Positions 8,127 to 14,622 of a DNA stretch of 16,512 bases are shown piece after piece. A program made the translations under genes and the position numbers. Under the pieces are notes generated by a model. That model saw only the letters and a program-made list of their open reading frames with translations, made no database searches and was not told the origin of the DNA. Source of the stretch: Granulicella sp. UBA5172 (GTDB lineage Bacteria > Acidobacteriota > Terriglobia > Terriglobales > Acidobacteriaceae); NCBI GenBank assembly GCA_002413385.1, contig DHWW01000320.1, positions 1 to 16,512 of the forward strand, read 5' to 3'. Numbering within the stretch: position 1 is the stretch's first letter; each line of letters begins with the position of its first letter.

Positions 8127-9782
8127 TTAAAAATTCTTTAATGCCAGGTACTGGTGAACGAAGGCGATCGCCATACTTCCCTCACCCACACCGCTCGATA
8201 CCCTTTTGATCGAGTCGTGGCGCACATCCCCCGCGCAAAACACACCCGGCAAATTTGTCTCCAGCGGAAAGGGTGGGCGCTCCAGGGTCCACGTAGTCAA
8301 ATCACGCCCCGTGCAGATGTAACCCGCGTCGTCCCGCTCCAGTTGTTTCGGCAGCCATGCCGTGCTCGCATTGGCTCCAATCATCACAAAGAGCGCGTCG
8401 GCAGCCCGCGTCTGTACCCTCTCCACTCCACCGACAGCGCGCGTTCTTGTCACGATGCGTTCCAGATGATCCTCACCCTCCGCTCTCAAGACCTCCGTAA
8501 ACGGCTCAACATGAATATTCTTCTTTGCAGCAATCTGCTCAATCAAATACTGCGACATCGTCAACTCGAGCCCTTCCCCTCGAACCAGGATGGTGACTTC
8601 GGCAGCATAGTTCGCAAAGAAAACAGCCGCCTGTCCCGCCGAGTTTCCACCGCCTACCAGGAATACACGCTTGCCGATCACGTTACCGGACTCGTTACGC
8701 GAGGCACCATAGAGCACGCCCCGCCCCTGCAAACGATCCACTCCTTCCGCACCGAGCATCCGCCAATCCACGCCCGTTGCCAGCAGGACCACGCATGCCG
8801 AAACACGTTGGCCGCCGTCCAACTCGACGCAGTACCGGCCATCGTCAAGCGGCTGCAACGCCTCTACCCAGCGAGTCATCACAATCTCCGCTCCAAACCG
8901 CGCTCCCTGCTTCAAGGCCCGTTCGCTCAAGTCATCCCCTGAAATGCCGTTAGGAAACCCGAGATAATTCTCAATCCGCGACGAAGTCCCTGCCTGTCCA
9001 CCGGCAGCCGACCGCTCAACCATCAAAACCTTCAGCCCCTCGGACGCACCATACACTCCCGCTGCCAGACCTGCTGGCCCGGCTCCCGCGATCACAATGT
9101 CATAGTCTTCGTATCTGGGCGTTGTCCTAATCCCCAACGCCTGTGCCACATTCCGGACCGTGGGCTCGTCAACGCAGTATTCGCGGTCGATAATCACCGA
9201 CGGCCCCTCATAAACCCCCGCCATGCAGGGCGGAATTCGCCCTGGCTCTCGCTCCGCATCCACCCACTCATAGGGAATCCGGTTGGCCGAAAGGAACAGG
9301 CGAATATCCCGGCAGTCTCTGTCATATTGTGTGCCGACCAGTAGCACCCGAGAGCTCGGTATCCCTTTTGCAAACTTCTGTACCGACATCAGCCGATCTG
9401 TCATCGTCTGCAAAATCAAGGCACTGCACGCCGCAGACGTTTGGATCAGCTCGAACACCTCCTGCGCATCGAACCGTGCCACGCGAACTCTGGAGTTCGC
9501 CCGGATCGAGACAAATGCAGGAGCACCCAACAGTATGGGAACTTCTCCGAAGAAATCTCCCGCCTTATATTCGTGGAAGTCCTTCGACTGGCCCAGAATG
9601 TCCTTGAGCAACTGCAGCCGACCCTCCATCAAGACGAAGAAGTAGGCCACTTCGCCTTCACGGATCAGCCACTCGCCGGGTTCCAGCCGCACATCCGCTG
9701 CCCGTTCCGCCAACCGCTGACGTTCCGGCTCATCCAGGCACGCGAAGATGGGTATCTCCCGCAATTCGCTAGCAGCAATCAT
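8127..9782 (-). CDS. cNMP-binding-like domain fused to thioredoxin-reductase-like FAD oxidoreductase
   Basis: 551 residues in three parts. Residues about 10-130 resemble a cyclic-nucleotide-binding domain (LEPGEWLIREGE, then FFGEVPILLG); the Arg that holds the cAMP phosphate in CRP is not evident, so ligand binding is doubtful. Residues about 142-215 look like a thioredoxin/glutaredoxin fold (RVLLVGTQYDRDCRDIRLFL) without a CxxC pair. Residues about 226-551 are a thioredoxin-reductase-like flavoprotein with GAGPAG (233-238) for FAD, GGQAGTSSRIENYLGFP (261-277), GGGNSA (377-382) for NAD(P)H and FCAGDV (515-520). The redox CxxC of true thioredoxin reductases is replaced by G-A-S-R at 359-362, so it cannot reduce thioredoxin in the usual way; electron acceptor unknown. 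A 59-residue membrane protein gene lies 60 bp upstream on the same strand and may share its transcript. The ribosome binding site (GGGA, 10 nt from ATG) is modest. Confidence 0.9.
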   Translation of the reverse strand: MIAASELREIPIFACLDEPERQRLAERAADVRLEPGEWLIREGEVAYFFVLMEGRLQLLKDILGQSKDFHEYKAGDFFGEVPILLGAPAFVSIRANSRVRVARFDAQEVFELIQTSAACSALILQTMTDRLMSVQKFAKGIPSSRVLLVGTQYDRDCRDIRLFLSANRIPYEWVDAEREPGRIPPCMAGVYEGPSVIIDREYCVDEPTVRNVAQALGIRTTPRYEDYDIVIAGAGPAGLAAGVYGASEGLKVLMVERSAAGGQAGTSSRIENYLGFPNGISGDDLSERALKQGARFGAEIVMTRWVEALQPLDDGRYCVELDGGQRVSACVVLLATGVDWRMLGAEGVDRLQGRGVLYGASRNESGNVIGKRVFLVGGGNSAGQAAVFFANYAAEVTILVRGEGLELTMSQYLIEQIAAKKNIHVEPFTEVLRAEGEDHLERIVTRTRAVGGVERVQTRAADALFVMIGANASTAWLPKQLERDDAGYICTGRDLTTWTLERPPFPLETNLPGVFCAGDVRHDSIKRVSSGVGEGSMAIAFVHQYLALKNF

Positions 9783-9842
9783 GTTGAGATTGTCCCATGC
9801 TCCCCTCGTTCTGGGAGGGCTGGCGATGAGTTCAGACCATGG

Positions 9843-10022
9843 CTATTGACGACTGGCGTGAATTTGGGTGTCCTGGACTCCGTCGAAGAAGTGATGACGT
9901 TTCATACTCAGCGCCAAAAGAAAAAACATTGCCGTCAACGTAACGACAAACACGAACTGAATATATCCAGGCCAGCGTGACTTCCGTCTGTCATTGCCGA
10001 CTGCATTACCTTTCAATGCCAT
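9843..10022 (-). CDS. Small single-pass membrane protein, 59 residues, unknown function
   Basis: The frame runs from an ATG at 10022 to a TAG at 9845-9843. GGGAGG lies 8 nt before the ATG, one of the strongest ribosome binding sites in the window. The protein has a hydrophilic basic N-terminus (MALKGNAVGNDRRKSRW), one hydrophobic helix (about residues 19-41, IQFVFVVTLTAMFFLLALSM) and a polar tail beginning KRHHFFDGVQDT. Charges at both ends leave the orientation unsettled, although the basic stretch RRKSR before the helix favours the N-terminus inside. It is on the same strand as the cNMP-domain flavoprotein and ends 60 bp before its start, so the two may form an operon. I do not recognise a family. 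Confidence comes from the ribosome binding site and the clean one-helix layout, not from homology. Confidence 0.72.
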   Translation of the reverse strand: MALKGNAVGNDRRKSRWPGYIQFVFVVTLTAMFFLLALSMKRHHFFDGVQDTQIHASRQ

Positions 10023-10269
10023 AGGAAATACCTCCCGTTAACGTGTCTACTCGGTGTCTTGGTATGTATCATGCGGTCGTCATTGGGTCTCCGTCAATCT
10101 ATATCTCGCCATGGCACCAGATCTATCGATAAAATCCAGAGCGGTCGATGGATCCCAAATGCGACCTGGAAACAACTGCCGGGACCGTGAATGCGAGGCA
10201 ATGAAGCTTGCACGCATCCGGATCATGCAGCCCTCAAGCGCCACCAACCCTTGCTCACTATCTGACGTT

Positions 10270-10296
10270 CGCAGGACCGCAGATCAGCGGTCCGCG
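10270..10296. repeat. Inverted repeat GGACCGC / GCGGTCC upstream of uxaC
   Basis: GGACCGC (10274-10280) and its exact reverse complement GCGGTCC (10287-10293) are separated by AGATCA. An outer CGC/GCG pair extends the stem past one bulged A at 10273. No T run follows, so it is not a standard Rho-independent terminator. It lies about 40 bp before the uxaC -10-like box, a position suited to a protein-binding site, but its role is unknown. Confidence 0.5.
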
Positions 10297-10357
10297 TCTT
10301 CCCTGTTCAGCCCAACGTCTATAGTTTCAGGTGTATACTTATTGCCTGATCTCAACA

Positions 10358-10370
10358 GTGGTCAGACCAC
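10358..10370. promoter_or_regulatory. FadR-type GntR operator upstream of uxaC
   Basis: GTGGTCAGACCAC is a perfect 13-bp palindrome around a central A, and its core TGGTC-N-GACCA is the known operator form of E. coli FadR and close FadR-subfamily GntR regulators. A -10-like TATACT at 10334-10339 ends 18 nt before it, which would place the palindrome just downstream of the transcription start, a blocking position. The same core recurs upstream of the GH28 gene and, with one mismatch, the regulator gene. Confidence 0.75.
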
Positions 10371-10403
10371 ATCTCCACGCATCGAAAGTGCAGAATTCAC
10401 GTC

Positions 10404-11795
10404 ATGCTGATCCATGAAGACCGTCTTTTTCCAGCAGAACCAGGCATACGAAAGATCGCAAAGGCACTCTATGCGCAGGTGCGATCATTGCCAATCATCA
10501 GCCCGCACGGGCACACGCAAGCGTCCTGGTTTGCTAAAAATGAGCCATTCCCAGACCCCGCTAAGCTCTTTGTCCAACCTGACCATTATGTCTATCGCAT
10601 GCTTTACAGTCAGGGCGTATCCCTCGAAGACCTCGAGATCGGGCAGGCGGAGCTGAAGGATCCACGCAAGGTGTGGGGAATCTTTGCTCGTCATTACTAC
10701 CTGTTTCGAGGTACTCCGACACGTATGTGGCTGGATTTTGCTTTCCAGGAACTCTTTGGAATGGAAGAGCGGCTCTCGGCTAAGAATGCTGACCACTATT
10801 TCGATGTCATTTCTGAGAAGCTGCGGACGCCGGAGTTTCTGCCTCGCGCACTCTATAAACACTTCAATCTAGAGGTACTTGCGACTACGAATTCAGCGCT
10901 CGACTCACTTGCAGATCATCGCGCGATTCGGGATTCGAACTGGAAGGCAAGGATTGTGCCGACGTTTCGGCCTGATTCAGTGGTTGATCCAGATTTCAAC
11001 GGATTTGCCGGGAATATTGCCAAACTGGGCGAGCAGACCGGCGAAGATTGCTCGACTTGGGCTGGCTATTTGAAGGCCTTACGAGTGACCAGGCGGCAAT
11101 TCCAGGAGCTCGGTTGCACTGCGACAGACCATGGGCATCCGACCGCTCAAACTGCAAATCTTTCCCCTGCTGAGGCCGGAAAACTCTTCCAGCTGATTCT
11201 CGCGGGCAACACGGAACCCGCACAGAATGAGCTATTTCGAGCGCAGATGCTCACGGAAATGGCACGGATGAGCATCGAGGATGGCCTCGTGATGCAGATC
11301 CATCCGGGCAGCATGCGCAACCATAACCACCTGATTTTCGAGCGTTATGGGCGGGATATGGGTGGGGATATTCCCCGCACCACCAACTATGTGGATGCTT
11401 TACGGCCTTTGCTCGATCAGTTTGGGAACGAAGCCGGTCTCACCCTCATCCTTTTTACCCTGGATGAATCGACGTATAGTCGTGAATTGGCGCCACTTGC
11501 GGGACATTATCCTTGTTTGAGGTTGGGGCCGCCGTGGTGGTTTCATGACAGTCCTGAGGGGATGATGCGGTTTCGGGAGCGGGTGACGGAGACGGCTGGT
11601 TTCTACAATACGGTTGGATTTAATGACGATACACGGGCGTTTTTGTCCATCCCTGCACGGCATGATATGGCGCGGCGCGTGGACTGCGCCTATCTGGCTA
11701 AGTTGGTCAGCGATCACAGGTTAGAAGAGGATGAGGCGATGGAATTAGCTCACGATCTGACCTATGGACTGGCCAAAAAGGCGTACCGGCTGTAA
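10404..11795 (+). CDS. uxaC: Uronate (glucuronate/galacturonate) isomerase
   Basis: Converts D-galacturonate to D-tagaturonate and D-glucuronate to D-fructuronate (EC 5.3.1.12), the first cytoplasmic step of uronate breakdown by the isomerase route. The 463-residue protein is full length for the family, an amidohydrolase-fold enzyme. Visible signatures are the opening IHEDRLFP, the metal-binding PHGH (H35, H37), YLFRGTPTRMWLDFAF, LGPPWWFHDSPEGMMRF (W378, W379) and FNDDTRAF (406-413), which matches the conserved Asp-x-Arg segment near the C-terminal end. One oddity: the usual TTD-[DS]-P motif reads TTNSA here (N163). The start agrees with other UxaC proteins but no clear ribosome binding site is present. 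An operator for the neighbouring FadR-type regulator lies 34 bp upstream. The gene converges on a secreted pectinase gene, which fits use of its product. Confidence 0.95.
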   Translation: MLIHEDRLFPAEPGIRKIAKALYAQVRSLPIISPHGHTQASWFAKNEPFPDPAKLFVQPDHYVYRMLYSQGVSLEDLEIGQAELKDPRKVWGIFARHYYLFRGTPTRMWLDFAFQELFGMEERLSAKNADHYFDVISEKLRTPEFLPRALYKHFNLEVLATTNSALDSLADHRAIRDSNWKARIVPTFRPDSVVDPDFNGFAGNIAKLGEQTGEDCSTWAGYLKALRVTRRQFQELGCTATDHGHPTAQTANLSPAEAGKLFQLILAGNTEPAQNELFRAQMLTEMARMSIEDGLVMQIHPGSMRNHNHLIFERYGRDMGGDIPRTTNYVDALRPLLDQFGNEAGLTLILFTLDESTYSRELAPLAGHYPCLRLGPPWWFHDSPEGMMRFRERVTETAGFYNTVGFNDDTRAFLSIPARHDMARRVDCAYLAKLVSDHRLEEDEAMELAHDLTYGLAKKAYRL

Positions 11796-11810
11796 GCAGG
11801 CGGACTGAGC

Positions 11811-11902
11811 CAAAATCCATCATTTTGCTTGAAAGACCCAAAAACGGGTGGTTATTGTGCTGCTTAAGCGCCTCTTGAAGCTGTAAATCGACTGCTTAAG
11901 CA
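11811..11902. terminator. Candidate two-way terminator region between uxaC and GH28 gene
   Basis: The 157-bp gap between two converging genes holds several short inverted repeats: CAAAAT/ATTTTG (11811-11816 and 11822-11827), ACCC/GGGT (11836-11839 and 11846-11849), and a 10-bp direct repeat CTGCTTAAGC at 11860-11869 and 11892-11901 whose TGCTTAAGCA core is self-complementary. The two copies could pair with each other around a 22-nt loop. No strong GC stem with a T run is seen, so termination is inferred mainly from position. Confidence 0.35.
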
Positions 11903-11952
11903 ATGTTTTGTGAGACTCGATCAAATTGGAGGTTTACCGACCGGGTGGATGG

Positions 11953-13242
11953 TTAGCGCAGGGTGAGTTTGGCCCCGGCACCCTTGGTGATGGCTTCTCC
12001 CTCGGTGGCCTTCACCGTGAAGTCCTCGCCCGTGACATCCGCGTAGCCGATGGTCATGCCGTGGTCGGCGCTGATGTGGACGTGGCGCAGGATGACTCCG
12101 GTGACGGGGGCTTCGGGGAGGCCGACGATGGCTCCGGCGGACTTGCTGCCGGTGGCCGTCACATTCTCAATCGTGATGTCGTGGAAGTGGGGAGTGAGGC
12201 GGGTGACGGGTGCCGAGGCTACTTCGCCTGCGGGGAGGATCTTGGGGTAGTACTCGCTGATGATGAGAGCGTTTTTGACGTCCTTCATCTCGATGTCGCG
12301 GAAGGTGATGTGACTGACATCGGCGCCGCGGTCGCGGTTGGCTTTGACGCGAATACCATTGTCGGTGCCGGTAAGATGAACGCGCTGGACGAGGATGTTC
12401 TGTGCGCCGCCGGCGATCTCGCTTCCGATGGAGACGCCGTGGCCATGCAGGAAGGTGCAATCGGAGACGGTGATGTTGCGGCTGGGGGCATCGGGGCCGG
12501 GAGAGTTGGCGGCACCGGACTTGATCGCGATGTCATCATCGCCCACATCGGCGTAGAGGTGATCGATGTGAATGTTCGACGAGGAAAAGGGATCGAAACC
12601 ATCCGTATTGGGCGAATGAGGAGGAGCAAGGACCTTGACGTTGTGGACCGTAATGTCGTCCGAGTAGTAGGGGACGATCTGCCACATGGGGGAGTTCTGG
12701 ACGGTCACGCCGTCCATGAGGATGTGCTTGCAATGGTCGAAGACGACCAGGCGGGGGCGCGTATGTTCAGATCCCATGACGCCGTGATCCTTGACGGCAC
12801 GGGCTTCCAGCCACCAGCTTTCGCCATTCCCGTCGATGATGCCATCGCCGGTGATGGAGAGATTGGTCGCATCGGTTGCGCTGACCAGGGCCTGCTGGCC
12901 GGGGGCGCGAAACTCCGTGATCGCCGGATAGTCGGCATGATCGGGTGAGCCGAGCAGGGTTGCACCTTTATCGAGATGCAGGGTGATGTTGCTCTTGAGG
13001 ACGATGGGGGCGCTGAGATAGGTTCCGGCCGTGAGCAGCACCGTTCCTCCGCCCTTCGCTTCGCAAGCGTCGATCGCGGCCTGAATGGCGTGAGTGTCCT
13101 TGGTGACACCATCGGCCCTGGCACCATAGGTGCGAACGTTGCAGGTGGTGGCGGCGAGTGCGCTGACGGGAGCGGCGACAAGGAGCGTGGGCAGGCTCAA
13201 GCCAACGAGTAGGGATAGGGGCAAACGTCTCTGGCGGGTCAA
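11953..13242 (-). CDS. Secreted GH28 polygalacturonase-family glycoside hydrolase
   Basis: 429 residues of right-handed beta-helix type. A signal peptide is evident: basic MTRQRR, hydrophobic core, then likely cleavage after SALA (residue 30). The GH28 catalytic set is complete: SPNTDG (210-215, D214), VGDDDIAIKSG (233-243, the Asp pair at D235/D236 or D236/D237), GHGVSIGSE (267-275, H268) and GIRVKANRDRG (296-306, R298 and K300). It should cleave alpha-1,4-galacturonosyl bonds in pectin or related rhamnogalacturonan outside the cytoplasm; endo or exo action cannot be told. The start codon is TTG (13242-13240), with GAGG 7 nt before it; no ATG fits better, and the TTG gives an intact signal peptide. 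A TTGACA promoter box and an operator of the adjacent FadR-type regulator lie upstream. It converges on uxaC, whose substrate it would supply. Confidence 0.93.
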   Translation of the reverse strand: MTRQRRLPLSLLVGLSLPTLLVAAPVSALAATTCNVRTYGARADGVTKDTHAIQAAIDACEAKGGGTVLLTAGTYLSAPIVLKSNITLHLDKGATLLGSPDHADYPAITEFRAPGQQALVSATDATNLSITGDGIIDGNGESWWLEARAVKDHGVMGSEHTRPRLVVFDHCKHILMDGVTVQNSPMWQIVPYYSDDITVHNVKVLAPPHSPNTDGFDPFSSSNIHIDHLYADVGDDDIAIKSGAANSPGPDAPSRNITVSDCTFLHGHGVSIGSEIAGGAQNILVQRVHLTGTDNGIRVKANRDRGADVSHITFRDIEMKDVKNALIISEYYPKILPAGEVASAPVTRLTPHFHDITIENVTATGSKSAGAIVGLPEAPVTGVILRHVHISADHGMTIGYADVTGEDFTVKATEGEAITKGAGAKLTLR

Positions 13243-13325
13243 AGGATTTCCTCACTTGCAAGAAGTTGTATTTCCAAGGCCACCAGCAACTGTGCGTCGC
13301 TCCGGGTACCACATGGCGCACGCAC

Positions 13326-13336
13326 TGGTCTGACCA
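13326..13336. promoter_or_regulatory. FadR-type GntR operator upstream of the GH28 gene
   Basis: TGGTCTGACCA is a perfect palindrome about its centre and, read on the gene's strand, has the same TGGTCAGACCA core as the uxaC site. It lies about 84 bp before the GH28 start codon and some 16 bp after a -10-like box, so a bound regulator would sit near the start of transcription. Confidence 0.75.
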
Positions 13337-13352
13337 CTTTGGAGGCCCCTGT

Positions 13353-13382
13353 AGTGTGCCGTATCGCGTAAAGGCCTGTCAA
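13353..13382 (-). promoter_or_regulatory. Candidate sigma-70 promoter of the GH28 gene
   Basis: On the minus strand a perfect TTGACA (13382-13377) is followed after 18 nt by CACACT (13358-13353), which matches three of six bases of TATAAT. The -35 is strong and the -10 weak. The arrangement puts the operator at 13326-13336 immediately downstream, as at uxaC. Confidence 0.45.
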
Positions 13383-13455
13383 GCAGAACTGCAAGCCTGT
13401 TGACGAGGCCGCTGAAAAGGCCGCAAGGGTGTACCCCAGCCTTCCCCTGTGCGGG

Positions 13456-14238
13456 TTATCTGGACTTGGTTGGGGTCTTCCGTGGTTTTCGAACTTTGAC
13501 TTGCTCCATGCCCTGCGCGGTCTGCGCCATGCGCAGATGGTGCTCCATGAGACGCCGGGCTTCGGCGGGATTCCGGGTGCGAATGGTGCGGTAGAGTTCA
13601 CGATGGATCTCGGCAGATTCGCGCAGATCGACAGAGTGTTCCACGGTCTTGCGGCGGTCGTCGTAGAGCGCGGAGGTGATGGTTTCCATGAGGGCGGCGA
13701 GGATGGGATTGCCGGAGGCCTGGGAGATGATGCGGTGAAACCGGATGTCGTGGATGAGGTAATCGGAGGGGCTTTCGAGGGAGGCAAACATCTCGGCAAC
13801 CTCCTCGGAGAGCTCGGCGTGATGCCCCGCATTGCTGCGTTCTGCCGCCAATTCCGCCAGATGACTCTCCAGGATCAAACGTGCTTCAAACATCTGCCAG
13901 GGCTGAAAACCATGCAGCACGCCCATGAGGCTGAGGGAGGCTTTGTCGAACTCGGGGGGGCCATCGGCGACGAAGGTACCAACGCCGTGACGGACCTTGA
14001 GGACGCCCATGGCGGCGAGGTAGTTGATGCCGGTGCGAAGGCTGGCGCGGCTGATCTTGAGGGAGAGAGCGAACTCGCGTTCAGCGGGAATCTGGTCCCC
14101 GGCCTGTAGGGCGCCCTTCTCCATGAGCGAGCGGATGTGGTCGACCACCTGCATGGTCCGGTGCGTATCAGGTACGTCCTGTTTTATCCGCTGCACGAGC
14201 TCTGATACCTCCCTGGATCTGAAAGTGTTGACCAACAC
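13456..14238 (-). CDS. FadR-subfamily GntR transcriptional regulator, probable pectin/galacturonate repressor
   Basis: 260 residues. The N-terminal winged helix-turn-helix (about 28-96) has MEKGALQAGDQIPAEREFAL and SRASLRTGINYLAAMGVLKV, the GntR signature. The C-terminal FCD domain (about 108-240) has the helical pattern and the usual metal-binding residues: D164 and H168 in HDIRFHRI, H212 in IHREL, and H233/H234. FCD regulators bind small organic acids; given the neighbours the likely signal is galacturonate or a breakdown product. TGGTC-N-GACCA sites upstream of uxaC, the GH28 gene and this gene suggest it represses all three. Start: the first in-frame codon is GTG at 14238 with no ribosome binding site. 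A GTG at 14196 has AGGGAGG 11 nt upstream and is a good alternative, giving 246 residues. The tail after residue 245 is basic (VKVRKPRKTPTKSR). Confidence 0.92.
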   Translation of the reverse strand: MLVNTFRSREVSELVQRIKQDVPDTHRTMQVVDHIRSLMEKGALQAGDQIPAEREFALSLKISRASLRTGINYLAAMGVLKVRHGVGTFVADGPPEFDKASLSLMGVLHGFQPWQMFEARLILESHLAELAAERSNAGHHAELSEEVAEMFASLESPSDYLIHDIRFHRIISQASGNPILAALMETITSALYDDRRKTVEHSVDLRESAEIHRELYRTIRTRNPAEARRLMEHHLRMAQTAQGMEQVKVRKPRKTPTKSR

Positions 14239-14306
14239 GAGAGTAGCACCGGAGAGGCATTTTCCTTCCCCCGGAACGGTTTTCTTTCGTCCGGAATGGA
14301 GGCTTG

Positions 14307-14317
14307 TGGTCAGACCT
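14307..14317. promoter_or_regulatory. Imperfect FadR-type GntR operator upstream of the regulator gene
   Basis: TGGTCAGACCT differs by one base from the perfect TGGTCAGACCA core found upstream of uxaC and the GH28 gene. It lies 69 bp before the GTG at 14238, consistent with autoregulation by weaker binding. It is about 300 bp from pckG, so control of pckG through it is less likely. Confidence 0.6.
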
Positions 14318-14592
14318 CGTGGTGGAGTCTACGTTGGTCTTCAACTCAGATTGGCGCAGGAGAGAGGGCGCGGGCTGAAGCGCGTGATCGGCTGCAGGGA
14401 CAGGATTTCGATAACCGCCCAACTTTTGCGGTAATAGGTATCAATCGCAGCCAGACATGGGGCAAATTGCGTAAGCTTACTGACATTCAGTGCTGGAGCT
14501 CTGAACCGCAGTTGCCGCACAGGCCAGTGGAAGCACATTGGTAACGGGTGGGGCTGGACGCAGCGGATGAGCATCCGAGCCAAAGCATTTGA

Positions 14593-14607
14593 GACCGTTG
14601 AACGGTC
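14593..14607. promoter_or_regulatory. Palindrome just upstream of the pckG ribosome binding site
   Basis: GACCGTTGAACGGTC is a perfect inverted repeat: 7-bp arms around one G. It ends 7 nt before the GGGAGA ribosome binding site. It could be an operator for an unknown regulator or a site acting in the mRNA leader; with a one-base centre it cannot form a normal hairpin unless the inner pairs open. Confidence 0.45.
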
Positions 14608-14622
14608 CACGTTGGGAGACGA

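Larger units (their letters stand above)
10023..10403. other. Divergent intergenic region between small membrane protein gene and uxaC
   Basis: About 380 bp without a convincing gene. An open plus-strand frame here (10054-10410) has scattered composition and no good ribosome binding site. The stretch must hold the promoters of both neighbours; on the uxaC side it contains a -10-like TATACT at 10334-10339, an inverted repeat at 10270-10296 and the TGGTC-N-GACCA operator at 10358-10370. Nothing recognisable is seen in the first 240 bp. Confidence 0.6.
14239..14622. other. Divergent intergenic region between GntR regulator and pckG
   Basis: About 384 bp with no convincing gene in either direction. 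It holds the imperfect operator at 14307-14317, a CCGGA/TCCGG pair around 14270-14294, and a GACCGTT-G-AACGGTC palindrome at 14593-14607 just before the pckG ribosome binding site. It must contain the promoters of both flanking genes, but I cannot fix -10/-35 boxes with confidence. Confidence 0.55.

Noticed and set aside
10054..10410. Plus-strand open frame in the uxaC upstream region
   Set aside because: No ribosome binding site, scattered composition, and it runs through the operator and into the uxaC start.
11926..12948. Plus-strand open frame of 340 codons
   Set aside because: Asp/Gly/Val-rich antisense shadow of the GH28 gene, whose complete catalytic set and signal peptide lie on the other strand.
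13401..13440. GGCCGC repeats after the GntR gene as a terminator
   Set aside because: The copies are mostly direct repeats with only a short self-complementary GGCC core and no T run; too weak to call.
13239..13832. Minus-strand open frame overlapping the GntR gene in another frame
   Set aside because: Pro/Ser/Arg-rich composition typical of an out-of-frame reading; the FCD domain is coded in the other frame.
14138..14152. TGGTCGACCA-like palindrome inside the GntR gene
   Set aside because: It lacks the central base of the TGGTC-N-GACCA operator and lies in coding sequence, so it is probably chance.
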